DNA from: Dactylosporangium siamense
GTDB lineage: Bacteria > Actinomycetota > Actinomycetes > Mycobacteriales > Micromonosporaceae
Length of the DNA stretch: 59,088 bases
Reading direction: 5' to 3'
Assembly (NCBI RefSeq): GCF_016862795.1
Contig: NZ_BONQ01000157.1
Coordinates: 1 to 59,088 of the forward strand
Under the pieces are notes generated by a model that had not been told where the DNA came from, ran no database searches, and saw only the letters and a list, made by a program, of their open reading frames with translations. Within the stretch, counting starts at the first letter, position 1. Every line of letters starts with the position of its first letter. Shown one piece after another: positions 31,092 to 44,024 of this stretch. The translations under genes were made by a program, and so were the position numbers.

Positions 31092-31914
31092 TTGACTTTG
31101 CGTGCCGAATCGCCAGATCCACCAAATCCGAACACATTGAGCCGTCGAGGGCTCCTCGGCGCCGCAGTTGCCGGGAGTGCCGCCGTGGCGATGCCGTGGG
31201 CGGCCGGCCCGGCCCGGGCCGCGGGTCAAGGTCGTCGACGCGGCCAACGCCGACATCGGTTACCCCACCGATCCGCAGTACCTCGAAGGTCCGTGGATGA
31301 CGAAACGCGACGGCCGCTGGTACCTGTTCCACGCCGCCTACTACGGCCCCGCCGCGAACCAGGGGTACTGGACCAACGTCGCCTACGCCGACAGCCCGCT
31401 CGGCCCGTTCACCAAGGACCCGCACGCGAAGCTGTTCTTCGGTGGGCACGTCAACGCCTTCGACGGCCCCGACGGGCGGACCTGGCTCAGCTATCGCGGC
31501 GAGAACCCGCAGTATCCGAGCACCATCGGCGGCCCCAACGTCGACCCCGTCGACATCGACGCCGGCCGGGTCCTGCCGCGCGGCAACACGCTCGGCCCGA
31601 TCACCTTCCCGTACCAGGTCACCGAACGGTTCAGCACCCACACCGACAGCGCCTGGGTCCGCAACGGCGGGACCTGGTCCGCGGCGTCCGGCCGGCACTG
31701 GACCCAGCTGGCGACCGCACCGGTGACCGTGGTGCCCGGCACCGCGTACCACCTGAAGGTCGTCGCCTCCGGCAGCCTCATCCGGGTCTACGTGACCGAC
31801 ATGACCACCCGAAGCTGACGTCACCGACGGGACCTTCGGCAGTGGCCTGATCGGCGTGCCTACGTTCAACGCCACCGCCACGTTCGACAACGTCACCGCG
31901 GGGGGTGCGGCATG
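31092..31914 (+). pseudogene. Tat-exported glycoside hydrolase (GH43-like) pseudogene
   Basis: A TTG start behind AGGAGAGG opens a Tat signal peptide ('LSRRGLLGAAVAGSAAVAMP' to 'ARA'). The frame is lost near 31225, and the sequence continues in another frame with beta-propeller hydrolase motifs ('EGPWMTKRDGRWYLFHAAYY', 'SPLGPFTKDP', 'GGHVNAFDGPDGRTWLSYRG'). The first blades with the catalytic Asp are missing. A C-terminal concanavalin-like part follows ('HTDSAWVRNGGTWSA'), then a second frameshift near 31818 before 'GLIGVPTFNATATFDNVT' and the end at 31914. At least two frameshifts plus an internal deletion make it non-functional. Confidence 0.8.
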
Positions 31915-32080
31915 AGGTCCCGCGTGGCCGCCGTCCTGATCGTGCTCGGCGCGCTGCTCGTCGCGCCGCCCGCGGCCCGCGCCGCGGTCATCGACGCCAG
32001 ACCGTTCACCGCCCCGGTCGGCACCCGGCACTGGTGTCCGCGACTTCATGTCGGTCCCGATCACCTTCACCCGGCGCTGA
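31912..32080 (+). pseudogene. Truncated secreted-protein gene
   Basis: An ATG at 31912 overlaps the stop of the glycosidase pseudogene (ATGA) and encodes a clear signal peptide ('RVAAVLIVLGALLVAPPAARA'), then only ~18 residues of mature sequence. The frame then runs antisense into the MarR gene. In another frame 'VRDFMSVPITFTRR' ends in TGA at 32080, which may be the tail of the same original gene after a large deletion. It appears to be the second, equally decayed gene of the glycan operon. Confidence 0.55.
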
Positions 32081-32498
32081 AGTGCTGTTCGATGCGGCTC
32101 AGCAGGGCGGCGCAGCGGCGGACGTCGTCGAGGTCGGCGCCGACGGCCTCGGCGAGCTCGCGGGACCAGGCGGCGCGCAGCGTGCGCAGGTTGGCGGCGG
32201 CGCGGTCGGTCGGGTGCACGGCGACGCCGCGGCCGGCGGTGGCGCGGCGGGAGATCATGCCCTTGTCCTCGAGGGCGCGCAGGGCGGTGCTGACGTTGGT
32301 GCGCTGCAGCTGGGTGCGGCGGGCGATCTCGCTCGGGGCGGCGCCCGGGAAGAGGTCCACGACCCGCATCACGTGCCGCTCGGTGTCGGTCATCGGCACC
32401 ACGCCGGGACCTTCGGGGGTGCGGGCCCGCACGAGCCGGCCGACGTTGAGGATCAGGTGCGCGAGGTCGGCGAGATCGGCGTCGGTGTCGTGGGTCAC
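32067..32498 (-). CDS. MarR-family regulator
   Basis: This 143-residue winged-helix protein has a recognition region 'APSEIARRTQLQRTNVSTAL' with the wing 'LEDKGMISRRATAGRGVAVH' and flanking dimerisation helices. The GTG at 32498 is chosen from conservation; an upstream extension overlaps the divergent MFS gene. It is divergent from a Bcr/CflA-type drug exporter with a 35-bp gap. The usual role of such a pair is repression of the exporter, relieved by its substrate. Confidence 0.85.
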   Translation of the reverse strand: MTHDTDADLADLAHLILNVGRLVRARTPEGPGVVPMTDTERHVMRVVDLFPGAAPSEIARRTQLQRTNVSTALRALEDKGMISRRATAGRGVAVHPTDRAAANLRTLRAAWSRELAEAVGADLDDVRRCAALLSRIEQHFSAG

Positions 32499-32533
32499 CG
32501 CGTCATCGTAGTGGATTATGGCAGCATAGTTAT

Positions 32534-33739
32534 GTGACGATAACCAAGGTGGAGCCCGTGCCACGCCTGCAGCGGGCGCGGCTGGCCGTGGTGCTCGGCT
32601 CGCTCGCGGCGTTCGGCCCACTCACCATCGACATGTACCTCCCGGCGATGCCGGGCATGGCCCGCGACCTGCACACCAACACGCCGATGGTGCAGCTGAC
32701 CCTGACCGTCTTCGTGATCGGCCTCGCCGTCGGCCAGGTCGTCGCCGGGCCGCTGTCCGACACGTGGGGACGCCGCCGGCCCCTTCTCGCGGGCCTGGCC
32801 CTGTACGTCGCCGGCTCTCTGTGGTGCGCGCTCGCCCCCGACGTCGGCTGGCTGATCGCCGGCCGGGCCGTGCAGTCGCTCGGCGCCGCGACCAGCGTCG
32901 TGCTGTCCCGCGCGATCGTCCGGGACCTCTTCGAGGGCACCGCCATGACCCGCTTCTTCTCCACCCTCATGCTCGTCAACGGCGCCGCCCCGATCCTGGC
33001 ACCCGTCATCGGCGGCCAGCTCCTCGCCGTCGCGAGCTGGCCGGCGCTCTTCCTCGTCCTGGCGGCCTTCGGCGGCGTCCTGTCGCTGGTCGTCGCCCTT
33101 GCCCTGCCTGAGTCGCTGCCCGCCGAGCGCCGCCGCGCCGGCTTCCGCGACACGTTCGGCGCGTTCCGGGTGCTCGTCACCGACCGGCAGTACCTGCGCT
33201 ACGTCCTGACGGCGGCCCTGATGTTCGCCGCCGTGTTCGCCTACATCTCCGGCTCGTCGTTCGTCCTGCAGGACGTGCACGGGCTGAGCCCCCAGCAGTT
33301 CAGCCTCGTCTTCGGCGCGAACGGTCTCGGCATCGTGCTGTTCGGGCAGCTCAACGGCGTCCTCGTCGGCCGCGTCGCGGGCGAGCACGCGCTGCTGCGC
33401 ACCGGCCTCGGGGTCGCGGTCGCCGGCGCCGCCGGGGTCCTGCTCTGCGCCACGGCGGACCTGCCACTGCCGCTGCTGCTCGCCTGCCTGTTCGTCGTGG
33501 TGTCGATGCTCGGCCTGGTCCTCGCGAACGCCACCTCCCTCGCTCTGGCCGGGCACGCCCGGTCGGCGGGCGCGGCGTCGTCGCTGCAGGGGCTGCTGCA
33601 GTTCCTCGTCGCCGGTCTCGCCGCCTCCGCGATGGGCCTCGCCGGGCAGTCCACCGCCGTGCCGATGGCCGCGACGATGGCCGTCTGTGCCGCCGCGGCA
33701 CTCGCCGTCCTGATGGTGATGCGAGCCAGGCGACCTTAG
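32534..33739 (+). CDS. MFS drug exporter, Bcr/CflA type
   Basis: This is a 401-residue 12-helix major facilitator. The start 'LGSLAAFGPLTIDMYLPAMP' and 'GQVVAGPLSDTWGRRRPLL' (motif A) place it in the Bcr/CflA (DHA1) drug:H+ antiporter group, with 'RAIVRDLFEGTAMTRFFS' after helix 4. GTG 32534 overlaps an out-of-frame ATG, and no ribosome binding site is obvious, so translation may be leaderless. The divergent MarR gene is the likely regulator. It could export a drug or the product of the adjoining cluster. Its stop overlaps the convergent mqnB stop. Confidence 0.9.
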   Translation: MTITKVEPVPRLQRARLAVVLGSLAAFGPLTIDMYLPAMPGMARDLHTNTPMVQLTLTVFVIGLAVGQVVAGPLSDTWGRRRPLLAGLALYVAGSLWCALAPDVGWLIAGRAVQSLGAATSVVLSRAIVRDLFEGTAMTRFFSTLMLVNGAAPILAPVIGGQLLAVASWPALFLVLAAFGGVLSLVVALALPESLPAERRRAGFRDTFGAFRVLVTDRQYLRYVLTAALMFAAVFAYISGSSFVLQDVHGLSPQQFSLVFGANGLGIVLFGQLNGVLVGRVAGEHALLRTGLGVAVAGAAGVLLCATADLPLPLLLACLFVVVSMLGLVLANATSLALAGHARSAGAASSLQGLLQFLVAGLAASAMGLAGQSTAVPMAATMAVCAAAALAVLMVMRARRP

Positions 33740-34482
33740 GAAGCCGTCGCCAGGACTGCGAACGCGTCGCGGAGCGCACCCAGGGCCTGCGGGATCCGCC
33801 AGGCGGACCGGTCCCGCGGACCGACCTCGTTGGAGACGGCCCGCAGCTCGCCGAACGGCGTCCCGGCCGCGGACGCGGCGACCGCCACGCCGAAGCCTTC
33901 CATGCCTTCCGCCGTCGCGTCGTGTACCCGCCGGCGCAGCGCATCGGTCCGCGCGGCCGACCCGGTCGCGGTGCTGACGGTCACCACCGGCCCGACGGCC
34001 GCCGACGGCAAAGCCTGCCGCAGCAGCCGCAACAGCAGCGGATCGACGGCGTGACGGCTGCGGCCGAACCCGAGACGCTCCAGGTCGATGAAGCCGTCGC
34101 CGTCCTCGGCGCCGAGGTCCCCCGCCGCGCTGAGGCTGCCCAGGATGAGACCGCCGATGTCGGCCCTGCCGGGAAACGCGCCGCCGATCCCGGCGGACAG
34201 CACGGCGTCGAACGGCGAGCCCTCGCACTCCGCGCGCGTCAGCACCCGCGCGGTGGCCGCGGCGGCGTCGGCCGGACCGACCCCGCCGGCGACGACCAGC
34301 ACCGAATCCGGCCCGACCGCACCGACCCGCGGCTGGTCGTCCGGGGCGAGACCGAGGCCGGTGAGGACCGCCGCGCGCTCCGGCTCGACCGCGGTGACGA
34401 TCAGCACCCGCCGGAAGCCGGGCAGCCCCGGCAACGCGGAGAGGCCGGTCCCGGCGGGCCGGGCCGCGGCCGCCGGGTTCAC
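33736..34482 (-). CDS. mqnB: Futalosine hydrolase
   Basis: This 248-residue nucleoside hydrolase is of the MTA/SAH nucleosidase fold. It has 'VLIVTAVEPERAAVL' at the start, 'DAVLSAGIGGAFPGRADIGG', 'TAEGMEGFGVAVAA' and 'LRAVSNEVGPRDRSAWRI', all typical of futalosine hydrolases. MqnB removes the purine base from (amino)futalosine to give dehypoxanthine futalosine in the alternative menaquinone pathway. Its GTG overlaps the HAD gene stop (GTGA), so it is the last cistron of the PKS/FAAL/HAD operon. That is an unusual setting for a menaquinone gene. Confidence 0.85.
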   Translation of the reverse strand: MNPAAAARPAGTGLSALPGLPGFRRVLIVTAVEPERAAVLTGLGLAPDDQPRVGAVGPDSVLVVAGGVGPADAAAATARVLTRAECEGSPFDAVLSAGIGGAFPGRADIGGLILGSLSAAGDLGAEDGDGFIDLERLGFGRSRHAVDPLLLRLLRQALPSAAVGPVVTVSTATGSAARTDALRRRVHDATAEGMEGFGVAVAASAAGTPFGELRAVSNEVGPRDRSAWRIPQALGALRDAFAVLATAS

Positions 34483-35222
34483 CGCACGGCCTGCACGAGG
34501 TCGAGGACCGGGGCGAGGCCACGATCACCGGTGCGGTGCTCCGCCGGCAGGATGTAGCAGCGCAGCCCGGCGGCGGACGCGCCGCCGTCGCGGACCGGGT
34601 TGTCGCCGACCATGAGGGTCGCCCGCGGGTCCGCGCCCAGATCAGCGCACGCCTTGCGGAACAGCTCCGGGTCGGGCTTCTCCCGGCCGGCCTCGAAGGA
34701 CAGCGCGTAGGTGTCGACGAGGTCGCCGAGCCCGGCGCGGTCGACGTGCACGCGGATGTCCCAGCCGATGTCGCTGACGACACCGACCCGCACGCCGCGC
34801 TCCCGCAGCCCGCGCAGCACGGCGCCGGTGTCCTGGTAGGGCACCCATGAGTCGGCGTGCACGACCCTGGCCTGCGCCGCGGCCTCGTGCCCGCGCAGGA
34901 ACGGCACCGCGGCGAACCAGGCGAGCATCGCATCGCGGTGCCGGTCCGCGGTCAGGTCGCGGCCGACCTGCACGGCGAGGACCTCCGGCAGCTGGTAGGC
35001 GGCTGCCAGGTCGGCCTCGACCGCGGCGAGCGCGGCCGGGTCGTCGAGCTCGTCGGTGCGGCCGGTGTCGGCGGCGATCCGTCGCAGCCACACCGCCACG
35101 TCGATCATGTGGAAGATCGTGTTGGCGAAGTCGAAGAGCACCGCCTGCACCGGTGGCACCGGATCCGCCGAGGAGGCCGGGTCGCAGGCATACGCGGAGG
35201 GCGTGTCGAACAGGGTGCGCAT
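34479..35222 (-). CDS. HAD-superfamily hydrolase
   Basis: This 247-residue haloacid-dehalogenase-like protein has motif I altered to 'VLFDFANTIF' (D-x-A in place of D-x-D), motif II 'GVVSDIG', motif III Lys in 'GREKPDPELF' and motif IV 'LMVGDNPVRDGGAS'. The second motif-I Asp, usually the acid/base, is Ala, so phosphatase activity may be weak or the chemistry different. The ATG at 35222 is chosen; an in-frame GTG at 35246 would overlap the FAAL stop. It lies between the acyl-AMP ligase and mqnB in one operon. Confidence 0.8.
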   Translation of the reverse strand: MRTLFDTPSAYACDPASSADPVPPVQAVLFDFANTIFHMIDVAVWLRRIAADTGRTDELDDPAALAAVEADLAAAYQLPEVLAVQVGRDLTADRHRDAMLAWFAAVPFLRGHEAAAQARVVHADSWVPYQDTGAVLRGLRERGVRVGVVSDIGWDIRVHVDRAGLGDLVDTYALSFEAGREKPDPELFRKACADLGADPRATLMVGDNPVRDGGASAAGLRCYILPAEHRTGDRGLAPVLDLVQAVR

Positions 35223-35239
35223 CGCCACCACGCTACCGG

Positions 35240-36999
35240 TCACCACGCCTTGGGCCCACCGTCGGGCAGCAGGTCCCGGCTCCGTTTGCGCTGGACCTTG
35301 CCGCTGGTGGTGCGGGGCAGGCCGCCGGGGCGCAGCAGCGTCACCGACGCGACGTGCAGCTGGTGCTCGTCGGCGACGGCCCGGCGGACCGCGGCGACGA
35401 CGTCGTCGTACGCGACACCAGCGCCGCCGGCGGAGCGGTCGACGGAGCGGTCGACGCGGACCTGGCGGGCGGTCTCGGCGACGACGCCGAGCTGCCCGTC
35501 GTCGCCGAACGGGAACGCCGCCACGGCGTCGGCGGCGATCGCCGGGTGCGCGGCGGCGACGGTGCGTTCGATGTCGGTCGGGTAGTGGTTGCGGCCGTCG
35601 ACGATGATCAGGTCGTCGAGGCGGCCGAGGACGAACAGCTGCGCGTCGCGGACGAAGCCGAGGTCCCCGGTCCGCAGGTAGGTGGTGTCGGGCCGGTCCG
35701 CGAGCCGGCCGCCGAAGCGGGCCTCGGTCGCCTCCGGCTGCCGCCAGTAGCCGCCGGAGACGCTGTCGCCGGCGACCCAGATCTCACCGACCTGCTCCGC
35801 TGCCGCGGGTACCCCTGCGGCGACGATCCGCACGTCGAGGTTGGCGGGGATCCGGCCGCAGGCAACGATCTGCCGCGACGGGTGTCCCGGTCGTGCCGCG
35901 ACGACCTCGCCGCGCTCCGCGAGGGCCTCGGCGTCCAGGTCGGCAAGGCGGGCGTCGTCAGGGTTGCGGGCGCCGCTGACATACACGACCGCCTCGGCCA
36001 GACCGTAGCAGGGCCGCATGGTGTCGGCGCTGAACCCGGCGCCGGCGAACGCGTCCATGAAGCGGGTGAGGGTGCTGTGCCGCACGGGTTCGGCGCCGTT
36101 GAGCGCGATCCTCCACCCGCGCAGGTCAAGCCGGGCCTTCTGCTCCTCGGTGAGCTTGGCGACGCACAGCTCGTAGGCGAAGTTCGGCGCCGAGGAGACC
36201 CAGCCACGGTAGCGGCTGACCGCGTCCAGCCACACGAACGGGCGCATGAGCAACGCCATCGGCGGCAGCAGCACGACCCGGCCGCCGGCGTGCAGGGCGC
36301 CGATCAGCTGGGCGAGACCCATGTCGTGGAAGATCGGCAGCCAGCTCACGACGCTGAACTCGTCCGGCGGGCAGCTCCGCGCGTCGACGAGGACCTCGAT
36401 GGCGGCGGCGTTGGCCAGCACGTTGGCGTGGCTGAGCACGACACCCTTCGGCGCGCTGGTGGAGCCGGACGTGTACTGCAGGAATGCCGGGTCCTGCGAC
36501 CGCACGCCCGGGTCGCGCCACAGCACGGCGAGACCCGCCGGCACGTCGGCGACGACGATCGGCTCGACGCTGCCGAGGTCCGCGACCAGCGACGACTCCG
36601 CGTGCTGTGCGGTGGTGAGCACCACGGCAGGGTCGGCGTCCTTGACGATCCCGTCGAGCCGGCCGAGGGTCCGTTTCCCGCTGTGGATCGCGTCGGGCGC
36701 CGGTGACGGCACCGCGACGAGCCCGGCGTAGGCGCAGGCGAAGAACGCGACGACGAAGTCGGCGCCGTTGGGCAGCATGAGCATCGCCCGGTCCCCCGGC
36801 GACGCCGTCTGCTGCAACAGCGCCGCGGTGTCCCGGACCCGCCGGTCCAGCTCGGCGTAGGTGAGGGTGGTGACCTCCTCGCCGTGGCTGTCCAGCTCGA
36901 CGCAGGCGGGCCGGTCCGGCCGGACCCCGGCGTGGTGGCGCAGCAGGTCGCCGAGCGTGCGGACACCCTCGATCACCTGGACGGGGTGCCGGTCGGGCG

Positions 37000-37003
<4 letters not shown>
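35240..37003 (-). CDS. Fatty acyl-AMP ligase (FAAL)
   Basis: This 587-residue ANL-superfamily enzyme has the P-loop 'FLQYTSGSTSAPKGVVLSH' (residues about 174-192). The FAAL-type 'VSWLPIFHDMGLAQLIG', 'CYGLAEAVVYVSG' and 'YLRTGDLGFVRDAQLFVLGR' follow, and the C-terminal 'LPRTTSGKVQRKR' carries the catalytic Lys. FAALs activate a fatty acid as acyl-AMP and load it directly on an ACP, here probably the N-terminal ACP of the upstream PKS. The GTG start overlaps the PKS stop (GTGA), supporting a stoichiometric pair. No ACP is fused. Confidence 0.92.
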
Positions 37004-42051
<5,048 letters not shown>

Positions 42052-42063
42052 GCCACGCCTCCC

Positions 42064-42081
42064 ATGCTCGGTACCGAGCAT
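42064..42081. promoter_or_regulatory. Perfect 18-bp palindrome in the PKS leader
   Basis: ATGCTCGGTACCGAGCAT is fully self-complementary and ends 13 bp before the PKS start codon, between its ribosome binding site and the promoter. It is a candidate operator or an mRNA hairpin controlling the operon. Confidence 0.6.
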
Positions 42082-42093
42082 CGGCGATCACGG

Positions 42094-42109
42094 TTAGGAC
42101 ATTCCTTAG
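42094..42109. promoter_or_regulatory. Possible PAS-LuxR (PimM-like) site upstream of PKS
   Basis: TTAGGACATTCCTTAG, read on the minus strand, agrees with the published PimM-type consensus CTVGGGAWWTCCCBAG at 12 of 16 positions. It is flanked by the 8-bp inverted repeat atcggcga (42080-42087) and tcgccgat (42111-42118). It lies in the divergent PKS/rhomboid promoter region. Confidence 0.35.
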
Positions 42110-42160
42110 TTCGCCGATCATGCCGAGAGGAGCGAGCGCGCGACCGGTAGCGTAGGGGCA

Positions 42161-42895
42161 GTGACAACCGTCGAACCTCGCCGCCCAGCGGGCCTGCCGA
42201 TCGCCACCGTGATCTTCACGTTGATCACCGTGCTCGGTGCCGCGGCCCAGGTCAACGATCCCGGCGTCCTGACCCGCTTCCGCCGGGACTACCCCGCGTT
42301 GCACGACGGGGAGTGGTGGCGGTGGTTCACGCCGCTGCTGGTGCAGTCCGCCGGGTGGGGGCAGATCCTGTTCAACATCGGGTCGCTGATCGTCGTCGGG
42401 GTCATCGCCGAGCGCCGGTTCGGCACGTTGCGCTGGCTGGTGCTGTACGTCGGGATCGGCCTGGCCGGTGAGGCCTTCGGCGAGCGGCTCGACCCGACCG
42501 GCGCCGGCAACTCCCTCGCCGTCTGCGGCCTCGCCGGCGCCCTGGCGACGCTGCTGGTGCTGCGTCCCGGCGCGGCGACCCGCCCGCACGCGTTCGTCGT
42601 GCCGTACTACGTGGCGTGCGTGGCCGGGCTCGGCTTCGGCGGGATCCTCGGCGCGACCATCGCCCCGACCGCCGTACTGGTGATCATGAGCGTGCTGCTG
42701 CGCCAGGACACCTACACCGGGGTCGCGTTCTTTGCCGGGGTCGCCTCGCTGGTCGCCGCGGGCGCGCTCGCGGCACGGCCGGACCAGCACGGCATCGGCC
42801 TGGTCTGCGGCGCGGTCGCCGGGCTGCTGCTGTTCCCGCCGCGGCACCGCGCCGGGCGGGTCGGCCCGGAGTGGCCGGTGCCCGCGCGCCGCTGA
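42161..42895 (+). CDS. Rhomboid-family intramembrane serine protease
   Basis: This 244-residue polytopic membrane protein has 6 to 7 helices. 'RRDYPALHDGEWWRWFTPLLVQ' is the rhomboid L1 region, 'GAGNSLAVCGLAGAL' places Ser where the catalytic G-x-S-G serine sits (the following Gly is Leu), and 'DQHGIGLVCGAVAGL' supplies the His of the dyad. It should cleave membrane proteins within the bilayer, though the altered active-site loop leaves activity uncertain. GTG 42161 follows AGGGG. It is divergent from the PKS operon and its link to the cluster is unknown. Confidence 0.85.
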   Translation: MTTVEPRRPAGLPIATVIFTLITVLGAAAQVNDPGVLTRFRRDYPALHDGEWWRWFTPLLVQSAGWGQILFNIGSLIVVGVIAERRFGTLRWLVLYVGIGLAGEAFGERLDPTGAGNSLAVCGLAGALATLLVLRPGAATRPHAFVVPYYVACVAGLGFGGILGATIAPTAVLVIMSVLLRQDTYTGVAFFAGVASLVAAGALAARPDQHGIGLVCGAVAGLLLFPPRHRAGRVGPEWPVPARR

Positions 42896-42910
42896 CCGCT
42901 GGATCGCGAA

Positions 42911-42937
42911 GGCCCGGCACCCTGGGGGTGCCGGGCC
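42911..42937. terminator. Bidirectional terminator between rhomboid and PPTase genes
   Basis: A perfect 12-bp GC stem (ggcccggcaccc at 42911-42922 and its complement at 42926-42937) with a 3-nt loop lies between convergent stops, followed on the plus strand by 'gttcatct'. Confidence 0.8.
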
Positions 42938-42950
42938 GTTCATCTGTCTG

Positions 42951-43676
42951 TCAGGCTGCGTACGCCGGCTGCCGGGCCGGGACCGCGATGCCGGTGAGCA
43001 CCAGGCCGCGGCCGACGAGCCAGCGGCCGCCGAAACCGCCGACCTCGACCCCGCCGACGACCGGGCCGGGCACCAGCAGCCACGCGTGGAACGTCTCGCG
43101 CTGCGCGGAGATCGTGACGGTGGCCTCGGTGAAGTCCAGCCAGCGGCCGGTCAGCGGATACCAGGCCTTGAACACCGACTCCTTGATGCTGAACAGCAGC
43201 CGGTCCCAGTGCACCCCGGGCCGCTGCGCGGCCAGCTGCCGCAGGTGCCGGCGCTCCTCGGCGAGCGTGATGCTGTCCAGGACCCCGTCGGGCAGCGGCT
43301 CGTGCGGCTCGGCGTCGATGCCGATGGTGGTGAGCTGCCCGGCACGGGCGATGGCCGCGGCCCGGTAGCCGGCGCAGTGGGTGATGGTGCCGACGATGCC
43401 GTCGGGCCACAGCGGCTCCCGGCGCGGCCCGGACGGGATCGCGACCGGTCCGATCCCGAGCCGGCCGAGCGCCTCCCGGGCGCAGCGGCGGGCCGTCATG
43501 AACTCCGCCCGACGCTTCGCGACCGCGTTGCCGAGCGCCGCGAGCTCCTGCGGGAACAGCGGCGCCGGCAGCGCGTCGTCGAAGGCCTCGACGACGGCCG
43601 TGCCGGCCGGCAGGAGCCGGCCGAGCAGGGTCAGCGCACCCGCGTCCGCCGCCGGGCCGGCCGTCGTCACGGTCAT
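42951..43676 (-). CDS. 4'-phosphopantetheinyl transferase (Sfp/EntD type)
   Basis: This 241-residue PPTase transfers phosphopantetheine from CoA to the Ser of ACP domains. The family motifs are 'GIVGTITHCAGYRAAAIA', 'IGIDAEPHEPLPDGV' (Mg-binding Asp and Glu) and 'LLFSIKESVFKAWYPLTG' (catalytic Glu and Lys). It is the most likely activator of the PKS carrier domains in this region. Its ATG overlaps the ferredoxin stop (ATGA), and it is the last gene of the operon that begins with the aryl-acid ligase. Confidence 0.92.
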   Translation of the reverse strand: MTVTTAGPAADAGALTLLGRLLPAGTAVVEAFDDALPAPLFPQELAALGNAVAKRRAEFMTARRCAREALGRLGIGPVAIPSGPRREPLWPDGIVGTITHCAGYRAAAIARAGQLTTIGIDAEPHEPLPDGVLDSITLAEERRHLRQLAAQRPGVHWDRLLFSIKESVFKAWYPLTGRWLDFTEATVTISAQRETFHAWLLVPGPVVGGVEVGGFGGRWLVGRGLVLTGIAVPARQPAYAA

Positions 43677-43978
43677 GCCGTCGGCGCTTCCGGTCCGTAC
43701 ACCTCCACGCCGTCGTGCTGCCGGCGCACGTGGATGCAGTCGCCGGGACACTCGTTCGCGGAGTCGATGACGTCCTGGGCCGCGACCAGCGGCACCAGCA
43801 CGGCCGTGCGGGGCGTGTGCCGCAGCTCCCCGTCGTCGCCCTTGACGTAGGCGAGCCCGTCCACGTCGAGCTCGAAGACATCCGGTGCGTACTGCACACA
43901 GATCCCGTCGCCGGTGCACAGCCCCTGGTCGATCCAGACCTCGAGCTGCTCCTCCTGCGGTGCCGTCGTCGCGGTCAT
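43673..43978 (-). CDS. Ferredoxin, single-cluster type
   Basis: This 101-residue protein has one Fe-S cluster site: 'CTGDGIC' near residue 21, then 'ANECPGDCIHV' near residue 76. The central Cys of the first motif is replaced by Asp, as in actinobacterial [3Fe-4S]/[4Fe-4S] ferredoxins that serve P450 and other enzymes. It has unusual N- and C-terminal extensions of about 15 residues. In this operon it could supply electrons to the radical SAM enzyme MqnE (reductive SAM cleavage) or to a P450 outside the window. Confidence 0.88.
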   Translation of the reverse strand: MTATTAPQEEQLEVWIDQGLCTGDGICVQYAPDVFELDVDGLAYVKGDDGELRHTPRTAVLVPLVAAQDVIDSANECPGDCIHVRRQHDGVEVYGPEAPTA

Positions 43979-44024
43979 CCGCGCTCACCTGCCTCGTCTT
44001 GTCGGTCGATGGCCGGCACGGGGG

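Noticed and set aside
34479-34482. Treating mqnB as an independent menaquinone gene
   Set aside because: The GTGA overlap with the HAD gene, itself directly after the FAAL, shows that it belongs to the PKS operon, though its product could still serve primary metabolism.
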